A stretch of DNA of 64,000 nucleotides from JASGIT01 sp047601665 (GCA_047601665.1 JASGIT010000001.1:1860001-1924000); one strand, 5' to 3'; positions 1 through 10,634 are shown, counted from the stretch's first letter. The notes: generated by a model not told the origin, from the sequence alone. Numbers and translations: made by a program.

Positions 1-1
1 C

Positions 2-607
2 TTGGCCAGAGGCCTGCTCGGCACGCTGGCATCGGCGGCGATGGCCGCCGTCATCGCGCTGACCCTCGGGCTGGTGCTGCTGGTGGGGCGCCTGGCGCGT
101 GCGCGGCTCGTGCGCTGGCCGAGCATCGCGGTCATCGAGTTCCTGCGCGGCACGCCGACGCTGCTGCTCATTTACGTGTGTTTTCTGGTGCTTCCGGCGG
201 CCGGAGTCAAGCTGAGCACCTACTGGATGCTGACTTTGCCCATCAGCCTGAGCACCGCCGCCGTGGTGGCCGAGGTCTATCGCGCGGGCGTGCTCGCCGT
301 ACCCCGCGGCCAGGCCGATGCGGCGCGCAGCCTGGGGCTGACCGAAACCCAGGTTTTCTTCCTCGTCGTCTTTCCCCAGGCCCTGCGCTACATCGTCCCG
401 GCGCTGGTCGCGCAACTGGTCATCGTGGTCAAGGACACCACCTTCGGCTACGTCGTCACCTACGGTGAATTGATGCAGAACGCCAAGGTGCTGATCGCCA
501 ACTACCATGCGCTGGTGCCCGTGTACCTCATCGTGGCGGCGCTTTACTGCCTCGTGAACTACGCGATATCCAAGGCGAGCAAGCGGCTCGGCGGCCCAAT
601 GCATTGA
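2..607 (+). CDS. Amino-acid ABC transporter permease, GltK/HisM type (5' end outside window)
   Basis: Inner-membrane permease of a polar amino-acid type ABC importer; the N-terminus lies before the window. About 201 residues are visible, close to the roughly 220 of GltK-like proteins, so only the first membrane helix or so is missing. FLRGTPTLLLIYVCFLVLP and the EAA-loop region (EVYRAGVLAVPRGQADAARSLGL, about residues 90-112 of the visible part), which docks on the ATPase, mark the His/Glu/Gln/Arg/opine permease family. It ends 81 bases before URC1 on the same strand with no clear terminator between, so co-transcription is possible. The substrate cannot be read from the sequence. Amino acids are the family default, but the neighbours would also fit a nucleobase or nitrogen compound. 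Confidence 0.9.
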   Translation: MARGLLGTLASAAMAAVIALTLGLVLLVGRLARARLVRWPSIAVIEFLRGTPTLLLIYVCFLVLPAAGVKLSTYWMLTLPISLSTAAVVAEVYRAGVLAVPRGQADAARSLGLTETQVFFLVVFPQALRYIVPALVAQLVIVVKDTTFGYVVTYGELMQNAKVLIANYHALVPVYLIVAALYCLVNYAISKASKRLGGPMH

Positions 608-688
608 CCATCGCCAACCTGCCGCCCAGCCCCCGCGCGGCTGGCGCAGAATTTGCACGCTACATTGTGTTTTTTGAGGGCCCGTCTC

Positions 689-1944
<1,256 letters not shown>

Positions 1945-1948
<4 letters not shown>

Positions 1949-3162
1949 GCGAAGCGCTGGATGCCGTCGCGCTGCTGCGCCGCACCGATACCATCCGCGC
2001 CCGCGCCAATGCCTTGCTGGCCCGGGCGCGGCGTGGCGAATCCGAGTGGTTCACGCTGGGCGGCGATGAAGCGCTCGATGCCGCCGCACAGACCGTGGCC
2101 GAGGTCACGCGCCAACGCTACCCCCTGGGCGATATCCCTTTTCACAGCCGCTGGCGGCACTTCGAGGCCGGTGGTATCGATCGCCGCGCCATGCTCGATC
2201 GCCTGCTAGGCACGGACGCCCAGGAGCGGGCGTGTGCCCACATCGATCTGGCGCTGGTCAGCGTGCTGCTCGATGCCGGTGCGGGCCCCGACTGGTCGTA
2301 CCACGAAGCGGGCAACGGGCTGCGCTTCAGCCGCTCCGAAGGGCTGGGCGTGGCCAGCTTTCACGCCTTCACGGCGGGCCTGTTTTCCAGCGACCCGGCG
2401 CGACCCCTGCAAGCCGACGCCGATGGCCTCCGGGCGTTGACGCCCGAGGCATTGGGCGCGGCTTTCCAGGTGAGCGCAGACAACCCGCTGGTGGGCCTGG
2501 AAGGGCGCACCCAATTGCTGCGTCGGCTGGGCGATGCGCTGGCCGCACAGCCCGAGGTCTATGGCACGCCGGGCCGCCCCGGGGGGCTGTTCAACGCCCT
2601 GAGCACGCCGGCAGGCGTGGCCGCGCACGACATCCTGGCGCTGCTGCTGAACACTTTGTCAGGCATCTGGCCCAGCGCCAACACCATCGCCGGCGTGCCC
2701 GTGGGTGACTGCTGGCCGCACCCCGCCGTGGACGGCCCCGGCCTTACGCAGGGCTGGATGCCCTTCCACAAGCTGTCGCAGTGGCTCAGCTACTCGCTGC
2801 TGGAGCCCTTCGCCTGGGCGGGCGTGCCTGTGCACGGCCTGGATGCGCTCACGGCCCTGCCCGAGTACCGCAACGGCGGCTTGCTGATCGATGCCGGCGT
2901 GATCGTGTCGCGCGATGCCGCCACCTTGGAGCGCCTCTGGCAGCCCGGCGACGAATGCATCGTCGAATGGCGTGCCCTCACCGTCGCGCTGCTGGACGAA
3001 CTGGCACCGCGCGTGCGCGCCCTGCTGGGCCGAAGCGCTTTGCAAATGCCGCTGGCCTGCGTGCTCGAAGGCGGCACCTGGGCGGCAGGGCGCGTGCTGG
3101 CCCAGAAGCTGCGCGGCGGCACGCCCCCTTTGCACATCGCCAGCGATGGCACGGTTTTCTGA
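1945..3162 (+). CDS. URC4-type protein (DUF1688)
   Basis: 405-residue protein of the DUF1688 / URC4 family, needed for uracil breakdown through the URC route. The biochemical role of the family was not established to my knowledge. The N-terminus (LLRRTDTIRARANALLARARRGESEWF) and the central LSGIWPSANTIAGVPVGDCW and GWMPFHKLSQWLSYSLLEP stretches are the recognisable conserved blocks. It is probably cytosolic: I see no signal peptide or membrane helix. It overlaps URC1 by four bases and is followed 24 bases later by upp, so translational coupling in one operon is likely. The URC1-URC4-UPRT order is the main support for the pathway assignment. Confidence 0.88.
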
Positions 3163-3186
3163 TTCCTTACCCGAGAACAACGCACC

Positions 3187-3816
<630 letters not shown>

Positions 3817-3821
3817 CCGCT

Positions 3822-5096
3822 GTGCTCGACCTGCTCGTCACCAATGCCACCTTGCCCGATGGCCGCGCCGGCATGTCGGTGGCCGTGCAGGACGGCTGCA
3901 TCGCCGAAGTCGCGCCCGGCCTGCGCGCGCCGGCGCATGAAACGCTGGACGCGCAGGGCTTGCTGCTCGCGCCGCCCTTTTGCGACCCGCACTTCCACAT
4001 GGACGCCACGCTCAGCTACGGCCTGCCGCGCGTCAACGCCAGCGGCACGCTGCTCGAAGGCATCGCGCTGTGGGGCGAGCTCAAGCCGCTGCTGACGGCC
4101 GATGCGCTGCTCGAGCGCGCCCTGGCCTACTGCGACTGGGCCGTGGCCAAGGGCCTGCTGGCGATTCGCTCGCACGTGGACACCAGCGACGCGAGCCTGC
4201 TGGCCGTCGATGCGCTGCTGGAAGTGCAGCGCCGCGTCGCGCCTTATCTCGACCTGCAACTGGTCGCCTTCCCGCAGGACGGCGTGCTGCGCTCACCCGG
4301 CGGGGTGGACAACCTCCGGCGCGCGCTGGACAGGGGCGTGCAGGTGATCGGCGGCATTCCCCACTTCGAGCGCACCATGGCCGAGGGCGCGGCAAGCGTG
4401 CGCCTGCTGTGCGAACTGGCCGCCGAGCGCGGCCTGCCGGTGGACATGCATTGCGACGAGTCCGACGACCCGCACTCGCGCCACATCGAGACCCTGGCCT
4501 TCGAGGCGCAGCGCCTGGGCCTGCAAGGGCGTGTCACCGGCGCGCACTGCACGTCGATGCACAGCATGGACAACTACTACGCCAGCAAGCTGATCCCGCT
4601 GATCGCCGAGTCCGGCGTCGGCATCGTTGCCAACCCGCTCATCAACATCACCCTGCAAGGCCGCCACGACACTTATCCCAAGCGGCGCGGCATGACCCGC
4701 GTGCCCGAACTGCTGGCCGCTGGCGTCAACGTCGCCTTCGGCCACGACTGCGTGATGGACCCGTGGTACAGCCTGGGCTCGGGCGACATGCTGGAGGTGG
4801 CGCACATGGGCCTGCACGTGGCGCAGATGACCAGCCAGGCCGGTATGCGCCAGTGCTTCGAGGCCGTGACCACGCGCGCGGCGCGGGTCATGGGGCTGCA
4901 AGGCTATGGGCTGGAAGCGGGCTGCGATGCCAGCTTCGTGCTGCTGCAGGCGCGCGACCCCGTGGAAGCCATCCGCTTGCGCGCTACGCGCCTGAAGGTG
5001 TTCCGGCGCGGGCGGGTGCTGGCCGAAACGCCGCCCGCGACCGCCACGCTGCATCTGGAGGGACGGCCGGCGCAGACGACGTTCATGAGAGGCTGA
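3822..5096 (+). CDS. codA: Cytosine deaminase / amidohydrolase (CodA-like)
   Basis: 424-residue amidohydrolase. The metal-binding motifs are present in order: CDPHFHMD (about residues 51-58), HCDESDDPHSR (about 210-220), an HC in the TGAHCTSMHSMDNYY block, and GHDCVMDPWYSLGSGDM (about 307-323), which is the cytosine-deaminase signature. It would turn cytosine into uracil plus ammonia and so feed upp and URC1/URC4. The GTG at 3822 is chosen because it lies five bases after the upp stop and homology begins there; longer versions only translate upp in another frame. Related family members deaminate other heterocycles (isoguanine, creatinine), so the substrate rests partly on the neighbours. Confidence 0.87.
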   Translation: MLDLLVTNATLPDGRAGMSVAVQDGCIAEVAPGLRAPAHETLDAQGLLLAPPFCDPHFHMDATLSYGLPRVNASGTLLEGIALWGELKPLLTADALLERALAYCDWAVAKGLLAIRSHVDTSDASLLAVDALLEVQRRVAPYLDLQLVAFPQDGVLRSPGGVDNLRRALDRGVQVIGGIPHFERTMAEGAASVRLLCELAAERGLPVDMHCDESDDPHSRHIETLAFEAQRLGLQGRVTGAHCTSMHSMDNYYASKLIPLIAESGVGIVANPLINITLQGRHDTYPKRRGMTRVPELLAAGVNVAFGHDCVMDPWYSLGSGDMLEVAHMGLHVAQMTSQAGMRQCFEAVTTRAARVMGLQGYGLEAGCDASFVLLQARDPVEAIRLRATRLKVFRRGRVLAETPPATATLHLEGRPAQTTFMRG

Positions 5097-5253
5097 GAGT
5101 CATTTGATTCGCCCGAGATATAGCACTTCAGATTGCGTCTGCCATTTCTTCAACAACCAATCAAGAGACCACCTCCAAAGCCCAAACTGCTGCCCTGCCG
5201 GACGGCTCGACGGTACGGAAAATAATCAACCAAAACATCTGAAGGACACTATC

Positions 5254-6306
5254 TTGGGATTCGCTCACTCGGAATCGCTTCAAGCTTCCACGGACTTCAA
5301 GGTTGAAATTGCTGAAAGACGTTCGGCGCCGGTCAGCAGCAGAACGATAAATCTTTACTGCCCTGTGAATGGAGAGCGGACAAGGCAAAGTGTTACCGTT
5401 GGCCGGCCGATTCGCTTCGATGACATCGTGGTGGCGGTAGTCAACGAAACCTCTTCCCCTCCATCACGGGAGTTGAACTGGCCCAATGGCCTGCGCGGTG
5501 TGGCGCGGCTGGCTTATCATGCCATGGGGGATGCTAAATCCAGATTCACGCCGGCCCTTCGATATTCCTCCCCGGTGTTCGACGCACGGCGTGTTGAACC
5601 CAACAACATTTCGCATTTGCTGCTTGAATGCATTCCGATGGTATTGTTTGCCAAGGAGGTGTTGGGAGCTAATGTCGTGCCTGTATTTGGAAAAGTGCGA
5701 AATCCGTTTGCATCTTTTCTTGAGGAGTTTGGCATTGATGCGATATGCACCTCCAAGCGGATTCAAGGTCCCATCGTGCATATTCGTGGATCGCGCAACC
5801 TGCAGTTTTACGATCTTCCCGGGGTGATTGATTGCGCTGCAACCTCTTTCTTTCCTGATATCTATGATCGCTTCTCGTTTCCAAACGAGAATTGTCCCTC
5901 CAAAATATACCTGGCAAGGCGAGGTGTTCGGTCAGTATTGAATAACAAGGAGGTTGAGCGTATTGTTAGAGCGCGTGGATATGAGACCATTTACATGGAG
6001 GACTATTCCATCCGCGAGCAATTATCCATGGCGCAACATGCCAAGCACGTAGTGGCTGTTCATGGCGCCGCGATGGCATTGTTGGCGGTGAACAGGGGTG
6101 TTGATTCGCTTGTGGAAATCTTTCCCCCTCACGTTTATCATGAGCACTTTGCAATTGGTTTGCCCAGGGTCAAGAGCTATGCGGTTCTGCTGTCCGAATT
6201 TGATTGTGCCGTGGCTAACTGCGGCTGGAGTGTGATTCACGCCTTGAAGGATGCGGCATTTACCGTGGACCTTGAAATGCTGGAGCGCGCACTCGATGAA
6301 ATTTGA
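5254..6306 (+). CDS. Glycosyltransferase family 61 protein (DUF563), AT-richer than neighbours
   Basis: Resembles GT61/DUF563 glycosyltransferases of capsule or LPS loci. The C-terminal half has the family pattern: NISHLLLECIPMVLFAKEVLG, then KIYLARRGVRSVLNNKEVERI, and MAQHAKHVVAVHGAAMALL with the typical HGAA. I chose TTG at 5254 (350 residues) because AAGGAC lies about seven bases upstream; the frame is open back to a TTG at 5104 (400 residues). Codon use and base composition are visibly richer in A and T than every neighbour, which suggests horizontal transfer. No other polysaccharide gene is nearby, so acceptor and product are unknown. It ends five bases from the convergent chorismate mutase. 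Confidence 0.75.
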   Translation: MGFAHSESLQASTDFKVEIAERRSAPVSSRTINLYCPVNGERTRQSVTVGRPIRFDDIVVAVVNETSSPPSRELNWPNGLRGVARLAYHAMGDAKSRFTPALRYSSPVFDARRVEPNNISHLLLECIPMVLFAKEVLGANVVPVFGKVRNPFASFLEEFGIDAICTSKRIQGPIVHIRGSRNLQFYDLPGVIDCAATSFFPDIYDRFSFPNENCPSKIYLARRGVRSVLNNKEVERIVRARGYETIYMEDYSIREQLSMAQHAKHVVAVHGAAMALLAVNRGVDSLVEIFPPHVYHEHFAIGLPRVKSYAVLLSEFDCAVANCGWSVIHALKDAAFTVDLEMLERALDEI

Positions 6307-6311
6307 GTGGT

Positions 6312-6620
6312 TCAAGGGTTGCTGCGCAGTCGCGCGAATTCACGGTGTTCGTAGGCGATGCAGGCTTCCATCATCCCTCGGTAAATGGTCTCGATCAGGC
6401 CGGCGTCGCCCCCTTCGGCGGCGGCATGTTCGCGCACGCGCTGAACGATGGCCTCGATGCGCGCTTCGTCGCGCACCTGGGATTCCTGCTGCTTGATGCG
6501 CGCGGCCTGGGTCATGTAGCCGGTACGCTGCACGAGCAGGGGGACGATCAGGTCGTCGAGCGCATCAACCTCGCGGCGTACCTCGGCCATGGTGGTGCAG
6601 AACTTGGGTTCGTGGGTCAT
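6312..6620 (-). CDS. Chorismate mutase, AroQ class, monofunctional
   Basis: 102-residue all-helical chorismate mutase, making prephenate for phenylalanine and tyrosine. The AroQ pattern is visible: RREVDALDDLIVPLLVQRTGYM at the N-terminus with the substrate-binding Arg, KQQESQVRDEARIEAIVQRVRE in the middle and IYRGMMEACIAYEHREF at the end. No signal peptide, so it is cytosolic. Its ATG overlaps the trpE stop (ATGA), so the two chorismate-consuming enzymes are translationally coupled. In related bacteria trpG usually follows; here the convergent GT61 gene takes that place. Confidence 0.92.
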   Translation of the reverse strand: MTHEPKFCTTMAEVRREVDALDDLIVPLLVQRTGYMTQAARIKQQESQVRDEARIEAIVQRVREHAAAEGGDAGLIETIYRGMMEACIAYEHREFARLRSNP

Positions 6621-8116
6621 TCCAGGCCCTCCTCGACGAGTTCGGCGGCGCGCAGCAGGGCGCGGGCCTTGTGTTCGGTTTCCTTCCACTCCAGCTCGGG
6701 TACGGAGTCTGCCACCACGCCCGCGGCGGCCTGCACGTAGAGCGTGCCGTCCTTGACGATGCCGGTACGGATGGCGATGGCCACGTCCATGTCGCCCGCG
6801 TAGCTGAGGTAGCCGCACGCGCCGCCATACAGGCCGCGCTTGGTGGGCTCCAGCTGGTCGATGAGTTCCATCGCGTGCACCTTGGGCGCGCCGGTGAGCG
6901 TGCCGGCGGGGAAGGTGGCACGGAGTACGTCCATGCTGGTCATGCCATCGTTCAAAATGCCTTCCACGTTGCTCACGATGTGCATGACGTGGCTGTAGCG
7001 CTCGATGGCGAAGGCTTCCGTTACCTTCACCGTGCCGGTCTTGGCGATGCGGCCGATGTCGTTGCGCGCGAGGTCGATGAGCATGACGTGCTCGGCGCGC
7101 TCCTTGGGGTCGTTGACCAGTTCCACCTCGGCGGTCAGGTCCTTCTCGGGCGTGGCGCCGCGTGGCCGCGTGCCGGCCAGGGGGCGGATGGTGATCTTCT
7201 GGCCCTCGTCGGTGCGCTCCTGGCGCACCAGGATTTCGGGGCTGGCCCCGACCACGTGGAAGTCGCCGAAGTGGTAGTAGTACATGTACGGCGACGGGTT
7301 TAGCGAACGCAGCGCGCGGTACAGGCTCAGGGGCGATTCGGTGTAGCGCTTGTGGATGCGCTGGCCTACCTGCACCTGCATGAAGTCGCCCGCGGCGATC
7401 AGTTCCTTGGCGCGCCCGACGGCGGCGAGGTAGTCAGCCTTGGCGAAGCTGCGCTGGGCGGGGTGGCTTTCGCTCGCCTTCACCACGGGGGCGCTCACCG
7501 AATAGCGCAGCTTTTCCTTCAGATCGCGCAGCCGCTTTTTGGCGCGCGCATAGGCCTCGGGCTGGGCCGGGTCGGCGTAGACGATGAGGTAGAGCTTGCC
7601 CGAGAGGTTGTCGATGACGGCCACTTCCTCGCACTGCAGCAGCAGGATGTCGGGGCAGCCCAGGCTGTCGGGCGGGCAGGTGGCTTCAAGCTTTTTCTCG
7701 ATGTAGCGCACCGCGTCGTAGCCGAAGTAGCCCGCCAGCCCGCCGCAAAAGCGCGGCAGGCCGGGGCGCAGCGCGACCTTGAAGCGCTTCTGGTATTCGG
7801 CGATGAAGTCCAGCGGGTTGCCCGTGGCGGTTTCCACCACCTGGCCGTCGGTCACGACCTCGGTGCGCGCCGCGTCGCCGAAGCCGCTGGCGCGCAGCAG
7901 GGTACGCGCGGGCAGGCCGATGAAGCTGTAGCGCCCGAAGCGCTCGCCACCCACCACCGATTCCAGCAGGAAGCTGTATTGGCCGCCGCCCTGGGTGTGG
8001 GCCAGCTTGAGGTAGAGGGACAGGGGGGTTTCGAGGTCCGCGAAGGCTTCGGCCATCAGCGGAATGCGGTTGTAGCCGTCGAGCGCGAGGCTCTTGAATT
8101 CGAGTTCGGTGATCAC
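6617..8116 (-). CDS. trpE: Anthranilate synthase component I
   Basis: 499 residues. With TrpG it converts chorismate and glutamine to anthranilate, the first step of tryptophan synthesis. The feedback-binding LLES motif lies at about residues 50-53. The catalytic C-terminal half shows GDFMQVQVGQRI, LNPSPYMYYYHFGDFHVVGASPE, ATFPAGTLTGAPKVHAMELID and the closing KETEHKARALL. The GTG at 8116 is chosen because AGGGAG lies nine bases upstream and the family N-terminus begins there. A possible Trp-codon leader peptide lies about 115 bases upstream. trpG, trpD and trpC are not in this window. Confidence 0.96.
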   Translation of the reverse strand: MITELEFKSLALDGYNRIPLMAEAFADLETPLSLYLKLAHTQGGGQYSFLLESVVGGERFGRYSFIGLPARTLLRASGFGDAARTEVVTDGQVVETATGNPLDFIAEYQKRFKVALRPGLPRFCGGLAGYFGYDAVRYIEKKLEATCPPDSLGCPDILLLQCEEVAVIDNLSGKLYLIVYADPAQPEAYARAKKRLRDLKEKLRYSVSAPVVKASESHPAQRSFAKADYLAAVGRAKELIAAGDFMQVQVGQRIHKRYTESPLSLYRALRSLNPSPYMYYYHFGDFHVVGASPEILVRQERTDEGQKITIRPLAGTRPRGATPEKDLTAEVELVNDPKERAEHVMLIDLARNDIGRIAKTGTVKVTEAFAIERYSHVMHIVSNVEGILNDGMTSMDVLRATFPAGTLTGAPKVHAMELIDQLEPTKRGLYGGACGYLSYAGDMDVAIAIRTGIVKDGTLYVQAAAGVVADSVPELEWKETEHKARALLRAAELVEEGLE

Positions 8117-8174
8117 GGGGGGAGGCTCCCTAGCAGGGGGCGGCGCGTAGAGGGGGGCGCCGCAGTTCATGGGG

Positions 8175-8192
8175 GGTTCCAGGCATGGAACC
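8175..8192 (-). promoter_or_regulatory. Inverted repeat in the trpE leader
   Basis: A perfect 6-base inverted repeat (GGTTCC, six-base loop, GGAACC) lies between the possible leader peptide and the trpE start. It could form one arm of an attenuation structure. It is not followed by a T run in the trpE direction, so a classical terminator is not shown. Confidence 0.3.
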
Positions 8193-8231
8193 GGGGGCGC
8201 ACGCTGGGAGTGCCCAGGTGCCGTCAGGCGT

Positions 8232-8309
8232 TCAGTCGTGCAGGCCGTGGCGCCAGGGCCAGGCCCCCCGGTCTGCACAACCTGTAATGAACACGCGGTG
8301 GATGAACAT
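8232..8309 (-). CDS. Possible trp leader peptide (25 residues, two Trp codons)
   Basis: A short open frame starting with ATG upstream of trpE would encode MFIHRVFITGCADRGAWPW followed by six more residues. Tryptophans are at positions 17 and 19. Leader peptides with clustered Trp codons control trpE by attenuation in many proteobacteria, and the site is right: about 115 bases before the trpE GTG, with a hairpin between. Against this, no good ribosome binding site is visible, TGG is not rare in GC-rich DNA, and there are only two Trp codons. A TATACT that could be a -10 element lies just upstream (about 8316-8321). Confidence 0.35.
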   Translation of the reverse strand: MFIHRVFITGCADRGAWPWRHGLHD

Positions 8310-8398
8310 GCGGGGCAGTATAGGACAACACCGGTTGCGGTGGCCGCGCGCCTTTCGCCACAATCAAAAAGAGCCATCGTTCTTTTTTGGAGCTTCCC

Positions 8399-8980
8399 AT
8401 GCATCTGATCCAACGCTGCGCCCTCTGGACGGTCATGGGCTTGCTGGCCTGTGGCAGCGCCTTCGCGCAGGTCTCCGTGGCCGACGTGAAATACGACGCC
8501 ACGGCCATCGTGCAGGGCCAGCCGCTGCAACTCAACGGCGCGGGCGTGCGCTACAAGGCGGTGTTCAAGGTCTACACCGCCGGGCTGTACCTGGAGAAGA
8601 AGGCGTCCACGCTGCAGGAGGTGCTGGCGCAGCAGGGCCCGAAGCGGATGCGCATCGTGATGCTGCGCGAGATCGACTCGGGGGAACTGGGCAAGCTGTT
8701 CTCGCGCGGCATAGAGGACAACATGGACAAGGCCGCGTTCTCCAAGCTCGTTCCCGGCGTGCTGCGCATGGGCCAGATTTTTTCCGAGCACAAGAAACTG
8801 CTGCCGGGCGAGGAATTCATGGTGGACTGGGTTCCGGGCAAGGGCACCGTGATCACCGTGAAGGGCAAGGTGGAGGGCGAGCCATTCAAGGAGCCGGAGT
8901 TCTTCGGTGCCCTCATGGGCATCTGGCTGGGGCCGCAGCCTGCCGACTGGAAGCTGAAGGAAGCCTTGCTGGGACACTAG
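8399..8980 (+). CDS. Secreted chalcone-isomerase-like protein
   Basis: 193 residues with a clear signal peptide (MHLIQRCALWTVMGLLACGS, then AFA before the cut at about residue 24), so it is exported, probably to the periplasm. The rest matches the bacterial chalcone isomerase-like family: VRYKAVFKVYTAGLYLEKKA, the central MRIVMLREIDSGELGKLFSRGI, and the closing FFGALMGIWLGPQPADWKLKEALLG. True chalcone isomerases act on plant flavonoids; the role of the bacterial exported version is not known. ATG 8399 has GGAG seven bases upstream. It is divergent from trpE and shares its intergenic region. Confidence 0.82.
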   Translation: MHLIQRCALWTVMGLLACGSAFAQVSVADVKYDATAIVQGQPLQLNGAGVRYKAVFKVYTAGLYLEKKASTLQEVLAQQGPKRMRIVMLREIDSGELGKLFSRGIEDNMDKAAFSKLVPGVLRMGQIFSEHKKLLPGEEFMVDWVPGKGTVITVKGKVEGEPFKEPEFFGALMGIWLGPQPADWKLKEALLGH

Positions 8981-9091
8981 TGGCACTTCAAACACCCGAA
9001 TTTCTACTTCGGGGGTCTTCCTCTCGGCAGCGAGCCAGCAAGGTTGGCAAGCGTGATAGCGTGACCCCGTCAGACAGCATGTCTCGTCTAC

Positions 9092-9724
9092 TTACGCCAC
9101 TGTCAATGCAAACGGCTTGAGCCCCCGGGCGGCGATCAGATACGGAACCATCAGGATCAGCGCTTCTGTCGCACGCGCGGACTGGATGCCGCCGAGATCC
9201 AGCACCTGCCCGGCAGGCCATCCGAGGTCGGCCAACAGCGCCTTCACCTGATCCTTGGCGACTGCGTCGTCTCCACTGACGAACACCGTGGGCGGAGTCG
9301 GCAGGCTTTGGGGGGCCGCCATGACGGTGAAGAGCATGGTGTTCAGCGATTTCACGACGCGCGTTTGCGGCAGTGCGGCCTGCAGGCGTTCGGCCAGGCT
9401 GCTGTTCGGATAGAGCAGCCCGCCGGGCATACCGTTGGAAGTGCGTTCCGTGGCGTTGGAGACGTCCAGCAACACCTTGCCCCGGAGAGGCGTCTGCAGC
9501 GCCTGCAGCATCTGCAGGGCGGTGTCGCCCGGCGTCGCGTTGATGACCAGCGGGGATGCTGCTGCCGCATCGGCGAGCGACGCCTGCTGCACTGAAGGTC
9601 CTTTCCACCGGCTCTCGCCGACGGCCAGGTCACGATGGCCGATGGTGATGGTGTGCCCCTTGGCGGCCAGGGCTTGTGCGAGCGTAGCGCCGACGCGGCC
9701 GGCACCGAGAATGCTGATGTGCAT
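9092..9724 (-). CDS. NADPH-dependent F420 reductase-like oxidoreductase
   Basis: 210-residue single-domain Rossmann protein. The dinucleotide-binding motif is at the very N-terminus (ISILGAGRVGATLAQAL, residues 3-19), followed by TITIGHRD. VVKSLNTMLF and FVSGDDAVAKDQVKALLADLGW match the COG2085 group (F420:NADP oxidoreductase-like). These bacteria are not expected to use F420, so it is probably a general NADP-linked reductase of unknown substrate. It lies 43 bases downstream of the inositol-phosphatase-like gene on the same strand, and the pair is divergent from a LysR regulator that probably controls both. Confidence 0.75.
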   Translation of the reverse strand: MHISILGAGRVGATLAQALAAKGHTITIGHRDLAVGESRWKGPSVQQASLADAAAASPLVINATPGDTALQMLQALQTPLRGKVLLDVSNATERTSNGMPGGLLYPNSSLAERLQAALPQTRVVKSLNTMLFTVMAAPQSLPTPPTVFVSGDDAVAKDQVKALLADLGWPAGQVLDLGGIQSARATEALILMVPYLIAARGLKPFALTVA

Positions 9725-9767
9725 GATGAATTCCTTGAGGTGAAATGAGGGGGTTCGATGGCGGTGT

Positions 9768-10634
9768 TCAGGCCACGAGGCTCAGCGCGCGGACTGCCTC
9801 GCCATGCACGCCCGGCGCGCTGGCCAGGAAATCCTCGCTGGCCAACGTCCAGGGATGGCCTCGTGTATCGGTGACGACGCCGCCGGCCTCGGACACCAGC
9901 AGCGCGCCGGCAGCCAGGCCCGAGCGCACGTCGCTGTACTGCCAGAAGCCTTCGATCTGCCCGGCCGCCACCCTGCCCAGTTCAAAGGTGGCGGGCACCG
10001 TCATGCGCACCACCAGCGCCGTATTCAGCATGGACGCCACGGATGCGCCGAGGCGGCGATAGGTTTCAGGCGTCTCGCCGGGCTTGGCCTGGCCAGTGGT
10101 GACGATGGCGGCCCTGAGTTCGGTCTTGGTGGACGGGCGCATCGGCACGCCGTTCACATACGCCGAGCCGCTCCCGCGCACAGCGGTGTACAGGCGGTCG
10201 GCCACGGGCTCGTGGACGGCGGTCAGCACCGGGACGTTGTCGCGCACCAGCGTTGCGCTGATGCCCCATTCGGGGAGGCCATGCACGTGGTTCACGTTGC
10301 CTTCCACGGCGTCGAAAACCCACCACTCGCCGTCGGGTAGCGTGCCGCCCTCCAGTTCATCGTCCACCCAGCCGGCATTCGGACGAGCCTTCTCAAGCAG
10401 TTCGCGCGCCACCGCCAGCGATGCGTCGTCGTTGTCATGGATGGCGGCCACGACGCCTTGCAGGTCATCGGGTGTGCGCGTCTGGGCATCGAAGCGGGCC
10501 AGCATGTGGGTGCCCGTGGCGCGCACGGCGGCCACGGCTGCCGCGAGCAGCGCGCCGTCGTTGTCCGCATGGGTGGCGGCGTGTCTGGCGAGGCGCTTGG
10601 CGGTCGAGAGAGAAAGGTTCGTAGAGGAGTTCAT
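9768..10634 (-). CDS. Inositol monophosphatase family protein with altered metal motif
   Basis: 288 residues of the IMPase / FIG-like fold. The first metal motif, normally DPLDGTTN, reads DAVEGNVN (about residues 109-116): the second Asp is Glu and the Thr is Asn. The third-metal region reads YSDVRSGLAAGALLVSEAGGVVTD, which keeps SD...AG and EAGG. The changes suggest a different substrate or weaker metal binding rather than housekeeping SuhB activity. No export signal. It is probably the first gene of a two-gene operon with the NADP-dependent oxidoreductase and divergent from the LysR gene at 10745. Confidence 0.75.
   Translation of the reverse strand: MNSSTNLSLSTAKRLARHAATHADNDGALLAAAVAAVRATGTHMLARFDAQTRTPDDLQGVVAAIHDNDDASLAVARELLEKARPNAGWVDDELEGGTLPDGEWWVFDAVEGNVNHVHGLPEWGISATLVRDNVPVLTAVHEPVADRLYTAVRGSGSAYVNGVPMRPSTKTELRAAIVTTGQAKPGETPETYRRLGASVASMLNTALVVRMTVPATFELGRVAAGQIEGFWQYSDVRSGLAAGALLVSEAGGVVTDTRGHPWTLASEDFLASAPGVHGEAVRALSLVA

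Noticed and set aside
8120..8165. Longer N-terminus for TrpE starting at an ATG near 8170
   Set aside because: The added residues are Pro-rich and not conserved; GTG 8116 has a Shine-Dalgarno sequence and the normal family start.
8981..9015. Terminator after the chalcone-isomerase-like gene (CCCGAA...TTCGGG)
   Set aside because: The stem is short and imperfect with no T run; not strong enough to annotate.
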